Of a stretch of 64,000 bases of DNA, positions 27,861 to 38,978 are shown piece after piece (position 1 is the first letter of the stretch; each line of letters opens with the position of its first letter). Made by a program: the position numbers and the translations under genes. The notes below the pieces were generated by a model. That model saw only the letters and a program-made list of their open reading frames with translations. It searched no databases and was not told the DNA's origin. This DNA is from Pararhizobium polonicum (lineage in GTDB: Bacteria > Pseudomonadota > Alphaproteobacteria > Rhizobiales > Rhizobiaceae), in contig NZ_LGLV01000007.1 in the NCBI RefSeq assembly GCF_001687365.1, positions 1 through 64,000 of the forward strand. Direction: 5' to 3'.

Positions 27861-28889
27861 TCAGTATTTTTTCTTCTGGCTGATTTTGTTGCCGCGCGGC
27901 CCCGTCTGTACCGGCGTGTTGCTGACGTTTTCGTCGAGCAGCTTGCGCCAGCGGGCCAGCCGGTCGGCGTCCAGGGTGCCGGCATTCACCGCCGCCCGAA
28001 CCGCGCAGCCCGGTTCATGGTCGTGGGTGCAATCGCGGAACTTGCACAGAGGCGCAAGATCGGTGATTTCGGAAAACAGGGTGTCGATCCCGTCCGATGC
28101 GTCGCTGACATGTAACGTGCGCATCCCCGGCGTATCGATCACCCAGCCGCCGCCGGCAATGGCGTGCAGCGACCGCGCGGTGGTGGTGTGGCGCCCCTTG
28201 GCATCGTGTTCGCGGATGTCTCCGGTCTGCTGGGCTGCATCGGCATCCTGGCTGAGGCCGGCAAGCGTATTGACAAGCGTCGACTTGCCGACGCCGGATG
28301 ATCCAACCAGCGCCACGGTCTGCCCGGCGCCGCACCATGGGGTGAGCATGCCGGCGGCATCGGCGGAGCGGCCATTCAGGGCCACGACCTCAAGGTCGCG
28401 CTGCAACCCGCGTGCCTGCTGCTCGAAGGTGCCGGCGTCGTCGGTCGTGTCGGCTTTGGTCAGCAGGATCACCGGGTTCGTCCCCGCCTGATTGGCCAGC
28501 GCCAGATAGCGCTCCAGCCGGGCAGGGCTGAAATCGGCGTTGCAGGATGTGACGATGAACAGCGTATCGACATTGGCGGCGGCAAGCTGCTGGACGTGCC
28601 TGCCTTCGGTCCGGCGCTGCAACACGGTCCGGCGGTCAAGACGGCGGATGAGCAGATGGCTCCGGGGATCGGCAAGCACCCAGTCGCCGACGGCGAAATC
28701 GGCGGTGTTGATTTTGTGAGCCAGGGGCAGCCTGACCGGTCCAGCCGCCGATATCGCGGTCAGTCTGGCTCGATGGACTTCGGCGATGCGCAACGGCACC
28801 AGATCGATTTCGTCGGGTGCTATCTGGGACGCAAAGAAATCGGACCAGCCTAGGGACGCAAGAAACGCCGTATCAACGGATTGCGTCAC
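27861..28889 (-). CDS. rsgA: Ribosome small-subunit-dependent GTPase A
   Basis: A 342-residue circularly permuted GTPase that checks late 30S assembly. G4 (LTKAD, residues 143-147) precedes the P-loop GSSGVGKS (196-203) and the G3-type DTPGMR, the order expected for RsgA. The zinc motif appears as CKFRDCTHDHEPGCAV. An OB-fold precedes the GTPase domain and a Lys-rich tail ends the protein. The start codon is GTG at 28889 with GGGA upstream. Confidence 0.95.
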   Translation of the reverse strand: MTQSVDTAFLASLGWSDFFASQIAPDEIDLVPLRIAEVHRARLTAISAAGPVRLPLAHKINTADFAVGDWVLADPRSHLLIRRLDRRTVLQRRTEGRHVQQLAAANVDTLFIVTSCNADFSPARLERYLALANQAGTNPVILLTKADTTDDAGTFEQQARGLQRDLEVVALNGRSADAAGMLTPWCGAGQTVALVGSSGVGKSTLVNTLAGLSQDADAAQQTGDIREHDAKGRHTTTARSLHAIAGGGWVIDTPGMRTLHVSDASDGIDTLFSEITDLAPLCKFRDCTHDHEPGCAVRAAVNAGTLDADRLARWRKLLDENVSNTPVQTGPRGNKISQKKKY

Positions 28890-29032
28890 AATATCGTCCC
28901 GGGAAACGGCATCGCATTCATGGACTGTCTCTTTCGTGCAGTAAGCTGAAACGCTGATAGCAGAACCGGTGGGACACTACCAATCGATTCCGGGTGTTTT
29001 GGCCGACATCCGGTCTGCCATGGAATGATCGC

Positions 29033-29057
29033 TAGCACTCTAGGCAAGAGAGTGCTA
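29033..29057. promoter_or_regulatory. CIRCE element upstream of groES
   Basis: TAGCACTC (29033-29040), 9-base spacer, GAGTGCTA (29050-29057): the HrcA-binding CIRCE inverted repeat. It ends 55 bases before groES, so HrcA repression of groES-groEL is expected. Confidence 0.95.
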
Positions 29058-29112
29058 CTGATCACGGATGGGATAAGCCATCCGGCTGTGATCTCATCAA
29101 GGAATCCAAAAC

Positions 29113-31102
<1,990 letters not shown>

Positions 31103-31141
31103 CCAGTTTCCAATCTGGAAACCTGTTAGACTTTCGACTGT

Positions 31142-31173
31142 GAGGAGGGTTCCGGCCAATCGGGGCCCTCTTC
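31142..31173 (+). terminator. Possible terminator after groEL
   Basis: GAGGAGGG and CCCTCTTC can pair with one mismatch, extended by wobble pairs, around a loop GGCCAATC. There is no T-run. A second smaller hairpin, GTTTCCA/TGGAAAC at 31106-31122, lies just after the stop codon. Either may end or protect groESL mRNA. Confidence 0.4.
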
Positions 31174-31280
31174 ATGACGCATTGTCGATATTCGCAAGCT
31201 GGCGCTGCCGTTCCATGCCGCGCTGCCTGTTGATAGCTTTTTTCTCCATTTCAGATCGATAGCCTACCCAAGGACAGAAT

Positions 31281-31574
31281 ATGATTAAGCTCGAACTCAC
31301 GCCGGTCCAGATCAGAGGACTGAAGCTCGCCAAGGAAGGCAAACTTTTTCCGCAACCGGCGAAGAAGTGGACCCATCTCAACGCGACGGTCACCTATGCA
31401 AAGACCGACAGGTTTCAGGAACGGCCACAGAAAATCAGGTTCCTGACAACGGTGACCCTGAATGAACTCGAAGAGTTCGGGTTGCTGGAACGCAGCCATC
31501 TTGACGACAACGTATCGAACGATCCGCGCGAGATAACGATGGCCGGCAAGATGTGGCTGATGGCCAACAAGTAG
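31281..31574 (+). CDS. Small protein of unknown function
   Basis: A 97-residue soluble, Lys-rich protein with no motif I recognise. AAGGA lies 7 bases before the ATG. The sequence has a regular pattern (LTPVQIRGLKLAKEGKL, then TLNELEEFGLLE, then ITMAGKMWLMANK) that could be a small winged-helix-like fold: helix, charged middle, short helix, C-terminal strand. It is 178 bases downstream of groEL on the same strand but is probably not heat-shock regulated. Confidence 0.6.
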   Translation: MIKLELTPVQIRGLKLAKEGKLFPQPAKKWTHLNATVTYAKTDRFQERPQKIRFLTTVTLNELEEFGLLERSHLDDNVSNDPREITMAGKMWLMANK

Positions 31575-31701
31575 GCCCGGCAGATTCGACGGGCGCCGGC
31601 GATGACCTTCAACAGGTCTGCGTCAGAAGTCGGCTGCCCGTTCCACGCCTGATCGCATTCCGTTACTTCGCAGCAAATATGAACCGGTTTTCACCGGGAG
31701 A

Positions 31702-31956
31702 TCACCGTCTTGGTTCTCCTCCGGGAGCATAAGCGGTCTTTTGCTCGAACCGGAATTTATGGCCGCACCGGCAGCGGATCATGTGTTTGCTCGGATTGCT
31801 GGAGGCAAACTCGGTTTCGAAGCCGCCGGGCAGGTCGTCGATCTGGAATCCGCGTGTCTTGCGGCGGGGATCGTCATCCTCGGATACCTCGGCGAAACCC
31901 GCGTGTCCGCATTGGCCGCATTCCAGCTTCCTTGAGTATCTGTCTCGCGCAGCCAT
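31702..31956 (-). CDS. Small zinc-ribbon-like protein of unknown function
   Basis: An 84-residue protein with two cysteine clusters, CGQCG near residue 14 and CRCG near residue 61, which fit a small zinc ribbon. The middle is acidic then basic (SEDDDPRRKTRG). ATG at 31956 is preferred, with AAGGAG 5-6 bases upstream; GTG at 31962 would add two residues. It stands alone between groEL and the polysaccharide region. Function unknown. Confidence 0.6.
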   Translation of the reverse strand: MAARDRYSRKLECGQCGHAGFAEVSEDDDPRRKTRGFQIDDLPGGFETEFASSNPSKHMIRCRCGHKFRFEQKTAYAPGGEPRR

Positions 31957-32126
31957 CTTCACTCCTTCGAAAGAAGCAGGTCATACCAAAAATGCCGCCG
32001 GATGGAAGGGCTGTCGGGCCGTGTTTCGACCGCCGGCCCCTGTTTCGTCCCCGTCATAGCGTTCGCACGAACCCGTTCTGGACGGGGGGCTGTGTATGAG
32101 CGGAAGGCGGTCTACGCCCTATGGCG

Positions 32127-34295
32127 TTAGTCCGCTTCGAGAAGAAAGAAGGTTGTCGGGCCGGAGATCGTATCGTTGGAAATGCGGAAACCGGCGGGCG
32201 ATACCGTCTGGGTGGCGGTCGCCGATGTGGCGCCACTAAGCGTGACCGGTGTCAGCCGCCATCGGCCTTCCGCAAGCTTGAGCGACAGGTCGACATAGCC
32301 CTTCCGGATCAGGACGGGAAGCCGGCCGAAGTCGGCGATCACCTTCTCTTCGTCATCGCTGAAGCGCATGCCGGTGTTGTGCGCATCGGTGGCGTAGATG
32401 ACGAGGAGCCTGCGGCTTTGCGCGATGGACGCGGCATCATCCAGCACGGACACGGAGAGCAATCCGTCACCGTCCGACGCCTCGACCCTTACCGTTCCCA
32501 GATTGACGGGCTCCCGGAGCGTGGAAAAGGCCACGGCCTCCGTCCGGGGGGTGGAGACGCGCAATTGCCCGCGCAGGCGGTCAAGCAGCAGCTCGCCGGT
32601 GTCGCTTTGGTAGAGGCCGGTCTTCAGGTCGGTCTGGTTGTCCTTCGCCAGTAATCCGGCGGCCTTGACGGCATCGAGGATGGCCTGCGGATCCACGGAA
32701 GACCGCGGTTGCCCGACAGCCGGTCTGCCATCTGCTTCGCTTGCCTTTTCCATACCGATCGCGCCGACAAGCGCAAGCTCGGTGAGCCGCTCGGGCTCGC
32801 GCGCCTGCATGTCGCCGTCAAGATCCTCCGGTCCCCGCACATGGAATGGAATGGTTAGTTTCGAGGCTGAGACGTCGCCACGCCGGTAGAGAAGCGCTGC
32901 CAGCGTCTCGCCGGCGCGCGCGACAGGGTCGAGGGCGATGGCATAGGGCAGCATGGCCTTCTTGTGCGCATAGGGCTCGTTGTATTTGAGGATGATCGGT
33001 CCATGTCCGTGGCGGCACAGGACATCCCACCCTTGCTGGGCGGCATAGGCCGGCATTACCAGCCCAGCCTCGTAGCGATAACGGTTCCAGAACAGATGAT
33101 CGTATTCGCTGACGACGAAGGGTTTGCCGAGCCAGCGGGCGGCGGCGATCAGGCGCATATAGCCGGCGCCATCATCGATGGAGCTGTTCTGCGTCATGGT
33201 CGCGCCCGGCGCGTAGCTGCCGACCCAGTCCTGATAGGTATTCATCGTGACGACGGGAAGGTCCTGCCGGCTGAGCGTCGTCTGGATCGTCGGCCAGTTG
33301 TTGAAATTGCTGATCTCTCCCTTGTAGCCGAGTTCGCGCAAAGCCTTGGTCATCCGGGCGGCCGTCGTGGTTTCGACGGAAACGAAGAATGCCTGGAGAT
33401 CCTTGAGGCGTGGCGAATCTTCATAGCGCGATCGCGGCAAAGCGACGGATGCATCCTCCAGCCGCTCGTTTGCCGCAAGGTCGGGCCATGCCCTGGAAAG
33501 CGCATCGGTGGAGCCATATTGCTTCTCAAGCCAGCGGTTGAACGGCAGCTTCAGGCGCTCGTCGTAGTGCGGCTTTCCCTCCCGCTCGCGCACGATACTG
33601 TCGAATTCGATGTTGTTCTCATTGACGAGAATGACGAGCGCGAGCGCCTTGTCATCGATTGGCGCTGTGCCGGTATAGGGATTGACCAGGGACAGGAACC
33701 GGCGCTGGAACTCCAACCAGTGGTCGTATGCCTTGTCGTCGAAATAAAGCGCAAGCTTCAGATCGCTGGATGGATCCCAGCGGTCGTCATAGCCGCCATA
33801 GGCGCCGCGCCAGGAGGAAAGACCATCCATGATCCAGTAGATGCCGTTGCGTTTGAGCGCGGCAAGCAGGTAGTGGATGCGGTCGAGGACCTCCGGATCG
33901 AAGTCGAAATCGCGGCTGCGGCCGAACATCAGGCTGGCATCGACAAAATGAAGCCGGGCGATGTTGTAGCCGTGTTTGGCAAGCTCGGCCGCATAGAGAT
34001 CGGCATCGGCATGATTGGGAAAACCGCCCGAGGCCGGGCTCCAGGCCAGCGATGCGCATAGAAGCCGCACGGGTTTTTCCGGCTCGCCGGCGCGGACGAG
34101 ACGGCCCTGTTTGCCGGTGACAAGCTGGCCGCCGTCGGCGATCGGACGGTTGGGCAGAAAGGCCGAAAAGTCGAGAGGGCTGCCTTCGCCGAGCACCATT
34201 GAGGTCTCGCGCACGGGCAGCCACTCGTCCGAGGCCAATCCGGGCGAGGGGATCGCCAGCATGGCGGCGACAACCCATCGAAGCGCTCGCGTCAT
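32127..34295 (-). CDS. Secreted glycoside hydrolase, clan GH-A type
   Basis: A 722-residue protein with a signal peptide (MTRALRWVVAAMLAIPSPGLA). The TIM-barrel part shows LVNENNIEF, with E226 the likely acid/base, and VVSEYDHLFWNRYRYE, with E397 the likely nucleophile, as in cellulase- and GH42-like enzymes. A ~250-residue beta-rich C-terminal part follows. It overlaps the preceding glycosyltransferase by ATGA and is last in the exopolysaccharide operon, so it probably trims or releases the polymer in the periplasm or outside the cell. Linkage specificity is unknown. Confidence 0.85.
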   Translation of the reverse strand: MTRALRWVVAAMLAIPSPGLASDEWLPVRETSMVLGEGSPLDFSAFLPNRPIADGGQLVTGKQGRLVRAGEPEKPVRLLCASLAWSPASGGFPNHADADLYAAELAKHGYNIARLHFVDASLMFGRSRDFDFDPEVLDRIHYLLAALKRNGIYWIMDGLSSWRGAYGGYDDRWDPSSDLKLALYFDDKAYDHWLEFQRRFLSLVNPYTGTAPIDDKALALVILVNENNIEFDSIVREREGKPHYDERLKLPFNRWLEKQYGSTDALSRAWPDLAANERLEDASVALPRSRYEDSPRLKDLQAFFVSVETTTAARMTKALRELGYKGEISNFNNWPTIQTTLSRQDLPVVTMNTYQDWVGSYAPGATMTQNSSIDDGAGYMRLIAAARWLGKPFVVSEYDHLFWNRYRYEAGLVMPAYAAQQGWDVLCRHGHGPIILKYNEPYAHKKAMLPYAIALDPVARAGETLAALLYRRGDVSASKLTIPFHVRGPEDLDGDMQAREPERLTELALVGAIGMEKASEADGRPAVGQPRSSVDPQAILDAVKAAGLLAKDNQTDLKTGLYQSDTGELLLDRLRGQLRVSTPRTEAVAFSTLREPVNLGTVRVEASDGDGLLSVSVLDDAASIAQSRRLLVIYATDAHNTGMRFSDDEEKVIADFGRLPVLIRKGYVDLSLKLAEGRWRLTPVTLSGATSATATQTVSPAGFRISNDTISGPTTFFLLEAD

Positions 34296-35290
34296 GGAGC
34301 GGTTCCGATCGTCCGGCTTTCGACCCAGGCATCCGGAGGCAGGCGGCGACGGAAAAAGCCCGCCGGTACGGCAGCTGCGTGGAAACACCAGGCGACGACG
34401 GTATAGAGACCCATGGCAGCGCTGCGCTTCTTGATGCTGATCAACAGCACGATCAACGCAGCCAGCGCGATCACCGCTGCCAGACCCGAGACGATGCCGG
34501 GCGCCAGCAGCAGGATGAGGGCGGACACAGCCCACCAGCAATAGACGGCGGCCCAGAGCTTCAGCTCCGGCAGTTCGGCGATCAGCCGACCGAAATAGGG
34601 TTTGCCGACCGATGCGCGCAGCAGCTCGCCGGTGCCGAACAGGTACTTGCTGTTCCAGCGGCGGACGAGCAGCTTGTAGGAATTCGACGTATGGCCGAAG
34701 TGGCTGACGAAGCGCTGGTCGAGGCGATGGAGCCGCCAGCCCAGGCTACGCAATCGGACGCCAAGATCGAATTCCTCGTAGCCGTGCAGATTGCGATCGG
34801 AGATATAGCCGGTCTTTTCGATGGCGCTGCGCCGGTAGAGACCGCCGCCGTTCATCCGGTCGATGTCGCCCACCCGGTTCTCGGGCGCATTGCGCTGGAC
34901 CCGGCGCGCATATTCGAGATTGGCGGTCTGCATCTCCTCCACATGCCCGGTGACGCCGGCGACATCCGGATTGCCGGCGAGAAAGCGCAGTGCGTCGGGC
35001 AGGAATTGCGGATCGAGGATCATGTCGCCGTCAAGTAGGCAGATATGATCGAAGGTCGAATACTGGAAGCCGAGCTGCGGCCCGATCCCGCAACTGGCCT
35101 GCGCCGGCGGTGCGATCTGTGCAACGATGACCGGATAGCCGGACGCGATCTCCACCGTGCGGTCGCGGGAGCCGCTGTCGGCGACGATGACTTCGCCGAT
35201 GCCGCCGGGGAGCGCCGCCAGAGCGCTTTCGATGGTCGCGGCAATGCGTTTTTCTTCATTCAAGGTCTTGATGATGATCGATACACTCAA
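34292..35290 (-). CDS. Glycosyltransferase family 2, membrane-associated
   Basis: A 332-residue GT2 enzyme. The N-terminus SVSIIIKTLNEEKRIAATIESAL is a classic GT-A opening, with ADSGSRDRT and a DGD metal-binding triad in LLDGDMIL. Two or three C-terminal hydrophobic helices (about residues 235-300) anchor it. The start is inferred as TTG at 35290, 5 bases after a perfect AGGAGG (35301-35296); an ATG at 35317 lies upstream of that site. It would add a sugar to the lipid-linked repeat unit. Confidence 0.9.
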   Translation of the reverse strand: MSVSIIIKTLNEEKRIAATIESALAALPGGIGEVIVADSGSRDRTVEIASGYPVIVAQIAPPAQASCGIGPQLGFQYSTFDHICLLDGDMILDPQFLPDALRFLAGNPDVAGVTGHVEEMQTANLEYARRVQRNAPENRVGDIDRMNGGGLYRRSAIEKTGYISDRNLHGYEEFDLGVRLRSLGWRLHRLDQRFVSHFGHTSNSYKLLVRRWNSKYLFGTGELLRASVGKPYFGRLIAELPELKLWAAVYCWWAVSALILLLAPGIVSGLAAVIALAALIVLLISIKKRSAAMGLYTVVAWCFHAAAVPAGFFRRRLPPDAWVESRTIGTAP

Positions 35291-35411
35291 AATGACCTCC
35301 TGGTCTAAACGCAGCATCGTCGATGCGTTGCCGGACAGGGTTGTGACACCGGTGATGGTACCGGCAAATGATTTGCAATTTGGTTGACAGGGCGGGCTTG
35401 GCTGGATGCCC

Positions 35412-36797
35412 TCAGCGTTTCGGGCGGCGCAGGACGGATCGATACACATCCACCGTGCGTTCCGTGACCTTCTTCCAGCTGTACTCCGTCTGGATCTGTC
35501 CCATCAGCTCGTCCACGCCGTCTTCGCTAAACGGAACGGAAAGCTTGCGCTCAAGCGCTGCCGTCAGGGCATCCACATCGCCCATCGGGAAATAATCGCT
35601 TGCGGGAAGCTTGAGTTCACGGTTGGCGACGATATCGCTTGCAAGAACCGGCAGGCCGTAGCTGAGCGCCTCCAGCAGCGCGATCGGCATTCCCTCGTGG
35701 CTCGACGGCAGGACGAAGAGCGCCGCGTTGCTGTAAAGCTCGGCGAGAGAGACGCCGGTCTGAAAACCGGTCATGACGACGCCCGGCGTTGCGGCCGCAA
35801 GGGCCTTCACATAGGCCGAATATTCGGTTTCGTGATCCGCGCCGCCGACGATAACCAGCGTCTCGGGTCGATTCGCCTTGGCGAAGGCGAGGATCAGATC
35901 GTGCTGGCGCTTTTCCGGAACGAGACGCGCCATCATGACGATATACCGGCGGGGCTTCAGCCCGAAAGCATCGAGCGTGCCTGTTGTCGCGGGTTTCTGC
36001 TGCACCGAAACACCATTCGGCACGAAATCGACGGCGACGTGATACTCGTCACGCATCGCCCGGACGATTTCCTGCGAAATTGCGATACGGCCGTTGGATG
36101 CGTACATCCCGAATGTCTCACCCAGCTTGAGCATGCGCTTGGCAAAGCGTCCCCATTTCTGGCGTTCGTAATCGTAGCCGTGGTGGGTGATGATGACCTT
36201 GAGGCCGAAGAGGCGTGCCAGTGGGGCAACCAGTGCGGGGCCGACAGCGTGAATATGCAGCACGTCGGGCCTGTGGCGTGCGGCAAACAGAACGCCAGCG
36301 ACGCTATGTCCGATAGCCTCGAGGATCATCGTCTTCGGTGCCCACAGCGGGATTACCCGAATGCCGTGCCAGATGTTTTCTGAAGGGTTCGTCAAATACT
36401 GGCGCCGCCCGATAACATCCACGTCCCAGCCCATATTGACCAGTTCGGTGCCGATCATCTCGATATGCTTTTCGACGCCGCCCTGAACGTTGGGGATGCC
36501 TCTGGTTCCAAGCATCATGACGCGCGGCCGGCTGGCGGCTTTCTCAAACGCGATCTTGGATTCATAGAGCGAGGCATCGCTCAGCGGTGGAACAGGCTCC
36601 ACCGCGATGCGCTGCAGTTCAGAGCGGTCCGAAGCCTCGACAGCCGTGCCCGGTGCCGTTGACTGCATCTCGATTGACACGGCCGCGTCCCATACCAGCC
36701 GTTTTTCGCTGCTCTTTCGAGCATCGTTCTGAAGGTCTGCCGGCCCATTTTCGGGCTGCAGGATTGCCATCTTGGAAGCGTTCGGCTTTGTGCTCAT
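35412..36797 (-). CDS. Glycosyltransferase family 4
   Basis: A 461-residue GT4 enzyme (GT-B fold). After an unusual ~90-residue, poorly structured N-terminal extension, the catalytic part begins RPRVMMLGTRGIPNVQGGVEKH. The C-terminal domain shows FVPNGV, MMARLVPEKRQHDLI and the nucleotide-sugar-binding SSHEGMPIALLEALSYGLPVLAS. It could start later (M10 or M44) if the extension is not translated. It is 121 bases upstream of the GT2 gene and 121 bases downstream of the next GT4 gene. Confidence 0.9.
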   Translation of the reverse strand: MSTKPNASKMAILQPENGPADLQNDARKSSEKRLVWDAAVSIEMQSTAPGTAVEASDRSELQRIAVEPVPPLSDASLYESKIAFEKAASRPRVMMLGTRGIPNVQGGVEKHIEMIGTELVNMGWDVDVIGRRQYLTNPSENIWHGIRVIPLWAPKTMILEAIGHSVAGVLFAARHRPDVLHIHAVGPALVAPLARLFGLKVIITHHGYDYERQKWGRFAKRMLKLGETFGMYASNGRIAISQEIVRAMRDEYHVAVDFVPNGVSVQQKPATTGTLDAFGLKPRRYIVMMARLVPEKRQHDLILAFAKANRPETLVIVGGADHETEYSAYVKALAAATPGVVMTGFQTGVSLAELYSNAALFVLPSSHEGMPIALLEALSYGLPVLASDIVANRELKLPASDYFPMGDVDALTAALERKLSVPFSEDGVDELMGQIQTEYSWKKVTERTVDVYRSVLRRPKR

Positions 36798-36918
36798 TGT
36801 TCCACATCCCTGGTTCCTCGGGATATGTTTTAAATGTGAGCGGCTGAAATCGCGGAAATATAACCGTTAAAATTGTATCGAACTGCTGAAATTCTGGGTT
36901 GTTATGCCGAAATGTGTA

Positions 36919-38205
36919 TCAATTTGGTTGTGTTTGGGCTTGCGCAGTAACCGGCAGTGATGCGCCGAGGCTGGAATAGAGTTCCGTCGTCCGCCGCAGA
37001 TAGGCGGAAGATGAGAATTCGACCGAGATCCATTGCCTTGCCGTGCTGCCCATATTGCGCCGTGCTTCCGGCGAACGGGCATCCATCGCGGCGAGCGCGT
37101 CTGCCAGACCCTGCGCATCCGCAGGCGCTGCCATGAAGCCGGTCTCGCCTTCATGGATCATCTCGGGAATGCCGCCGATCCTGGCGCCGATGACCGGGGT
37201 GCCGAGGGCATAGGCTTCGAGAACGCTGATCGGCGCATTCTCGTACCACTCGGACGGCAGGACGAGGGCTTTCGCCTCGCCGATCAGGCGGTGCAGCGCT
37301 TTTCCGGAAAGATAACCAGCGAAAACGGCGTCCACACCAAGTGTTTGGGCGAGCTCTTTCAAGGCGGCTTCTTCCGGCCCGGTTCCTGCAATCACCAGTT
37401 TCTGCCTTGAGAGAGCCGCGGCCCGCAGCAGCGTATCGATCCCCTTTTCCGGCGCAAGGCGTCCGGCGAATACGAAATAATCCCCCTCCGTCCAGCCCGT
37501 ATCGAACGCTTCGGCATCGACGAAGTTTGGAATGTAGACCATCTTTTCGCGCGGCCAGCCCCACTCGGCGAGCTTGTCGATATAGAAGCGGCTTGGAACG
37601 ACGAGGCGGTCGAGATTGTTGCGGTACAGCCCCAGGCTTCGGTGCAGCGCGGTCTCGGCCAGGACGACTGCGCTCAGCACGGTGGAGCCCTTGATGCAGC
37701 GATGCACGAGAACGTTGTGAATGCGGCCGCCCTTGCAGTCCTCGCAGACTTTCGCGTCCCGCAGCATCTTGTAGGAGGGACAGGCAAGCTTGAGGTCGTG
37801 GACCGTCATCACGGTCGGAATTCCGGCCGATTTCAGCGTCGAGAAAATCGCCGGTGACAGGTGATGGTAGACGTTGTGCGCATGGGCGATCGTCGGGTTG
37901 ACCCGCTCGATCAGCCGCTGGAGATTGCGTTGGGCCTCGAAGGAATAGATGATCTTCGCCACCTGCTTGATCTTGTTCAGCGTTCCGGTCTCATGGCCGT
38001 ATTCGATCTCGGAGACGAAATAGTCGGACCATGGGCTCGGTGGATTCAGTTCGTGCTGCATGGCAAAGGGCACGACGTCCCATCCCGCCTGCTCGAACAT
38101 GGCGATGTGATCGAGAAACACCGCCTCGGCGCCGCCTCTCCGATAAAAGTAACTGTTGATCTTCAGGAGCCGCGGCTTGCCGATTGTCTGATCCACGATG
38201 GTCAA
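36919..38205 (-). CDS. Glycosyltransferase family 4
   Basis: A 428-residue GT4 enzyme. KINSYFYRRGGAEAVFLDHI opens the acceptor domain, CEDCKGG with a later Cys marks the cysteine-containing insertion seen in some GT4 enzymes, and FVFAGRLAPEKGIDTLL and SEWYENAPISVLEAYALGTPVIG form the donor site. No ATG fits: the start is inferred as TTG at 38205, with AAGGAGG 7 bases upstream, overlapping the deacetylase stop (TTGA). It is part of the repeat-unit assembly set. Confidence 0.9.
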   Translation of the reverse strand: MTIVDQTIGKPRLLKINSYFYRRGGAEAVFLDHIAMFEQAGWDVVPFAMQHELNPPSPWSDYFVSEIEYGHETGTLNKIKQVAKIIYSFEAQRNLQRLIERVNPTIAHAHNVYHHLSPAIFSTLKSAGIPTVMTVHDLKLACPSYKMLRDAKVCEDCKGGRIHNVLVHRCIKGSTVLSAVVLAETALHRSLGLYRNNLDRLVVPSRFYIDKLAEWGWPREKMVYIPNFVDAEAFDTGWTEGDYFVFAGRLAPEKGIDTLLRAAALSRQKLVIAGTGPEEAALKELAQTLGVDAVFAGYLSGKALHRLIGEAKALVLPSEWYENAPISVLEAYALGTPVIGARIGGIPEMIHEGETGFMAAPADAQGLADALAAMDARSPEARRNMGSTARQWISVEFSSSAYLRRTTELYSSLGASLPVTAQAQTQPN

Positions 38206-38978
38206 GGGCGGGCCTCCTTCCAACCGAACCGGTCCAGTGCTTCGCAGACCGGCAGAATATCGCATTGGCGTTCGATGGCATGCGAAACGAGCCGTTCGAG
38301 CGTTTCCGGCCGACAGCCATAGTGAGTGGGTGTTGCTGTGATGTCGTGGGTAAAGAAGATCAGCCAGCCGGGATTGGCTGCCACATCGTCGATCCATCGT
38401 GTCAGGCCGCGTGCATGCTCTTCCGGCTGGCGAATTTCCACGGCTTTCAGCATCAGGGGATCGACCATCTCCCGGTTGATCGCCTCGCCGCCGGCCCGGC
38501 ATGTCGTATAGCGTTTTCGAAGAACGCGCCGAAGCCGGGGCGATGCGGCATTGTAGGGGAAGGCGAAATTGGTGGGTCGGCGGGAAATGCCGGCATCGCT
38601 CAGAAAGGTCCCATTTCGATCGAGATCGCCGGCAAAAGCCTGGCTGGTCAGGCTGCCGACCTTGTGGTGCGAAAAGGTATGGCAGCCGATTTCGTGGCCG
38701 CGTTCGAACAGATCGCGGCACCCCTGCGCCGAAATCAGCCGGCGATCCGGCTCGATCCTGTTTTCCAGCCCGCCGGCGATATAGAATGTGCCGCGCGCGC
38801 CGTATTGTTCCAGGATGGCCGCCCCATTCGTCCAGGCCGTATCCGGCACGTCGTCAAAGGTGAAGGACACGATCGGCCGGTCCGTTGCGATCGGCCGCCG
38901 CGTTCTGGCAAAATGCCATATCAGCTGGTTGTTCAGCCGGTCGGTGATTGCGGTGACCTTGTCGAAAATGTCAGACAT
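38202..38978 (-). CDS. Polysaccharide deacetylase (NodB-homology domain)
   Basis: A 258-residue carbohydrate esterase family 4-like protein. Motif 1 is SFTFDDVP with D42/D43, motif 2 HEIGCHTFSHH with H100 and H104 completing the metal triad, and motif 3 NFAFPYN is a variant of RxxFPYG. No signal peptide is visible, so a cytoplasmic action on a lipid-linked saccharide is likely. It overlaps wzy by 8 bases and the next gene by TTGA. Removing an N-acetyl group would create a free amine that the neighbouring acyltransferases could modify. Confidence 0.92.
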   Translation of the reverse strand: MSDIFDKVTAITDRLNNQLIWHFARTRRPIATDRPIVSFTFDDVPDTAWTNGAAILEQYGARGTFYIAGGLENRIEPDRRLISAQGCRDLFERGHEIGCHTFSHHKVGSLTSQAFAGDLDRNGTFLSDAGISRRPTNFAFPYNAASPRLRRVLRKRYTTCRAGGEAINREMVDPLMLKAVEIRQPEEHARGLTRWIDDVAANPGWLIFFTHDITATPTHYGCRPETLERLVSHAIERQCDILPVCEALDRFGWKEARP

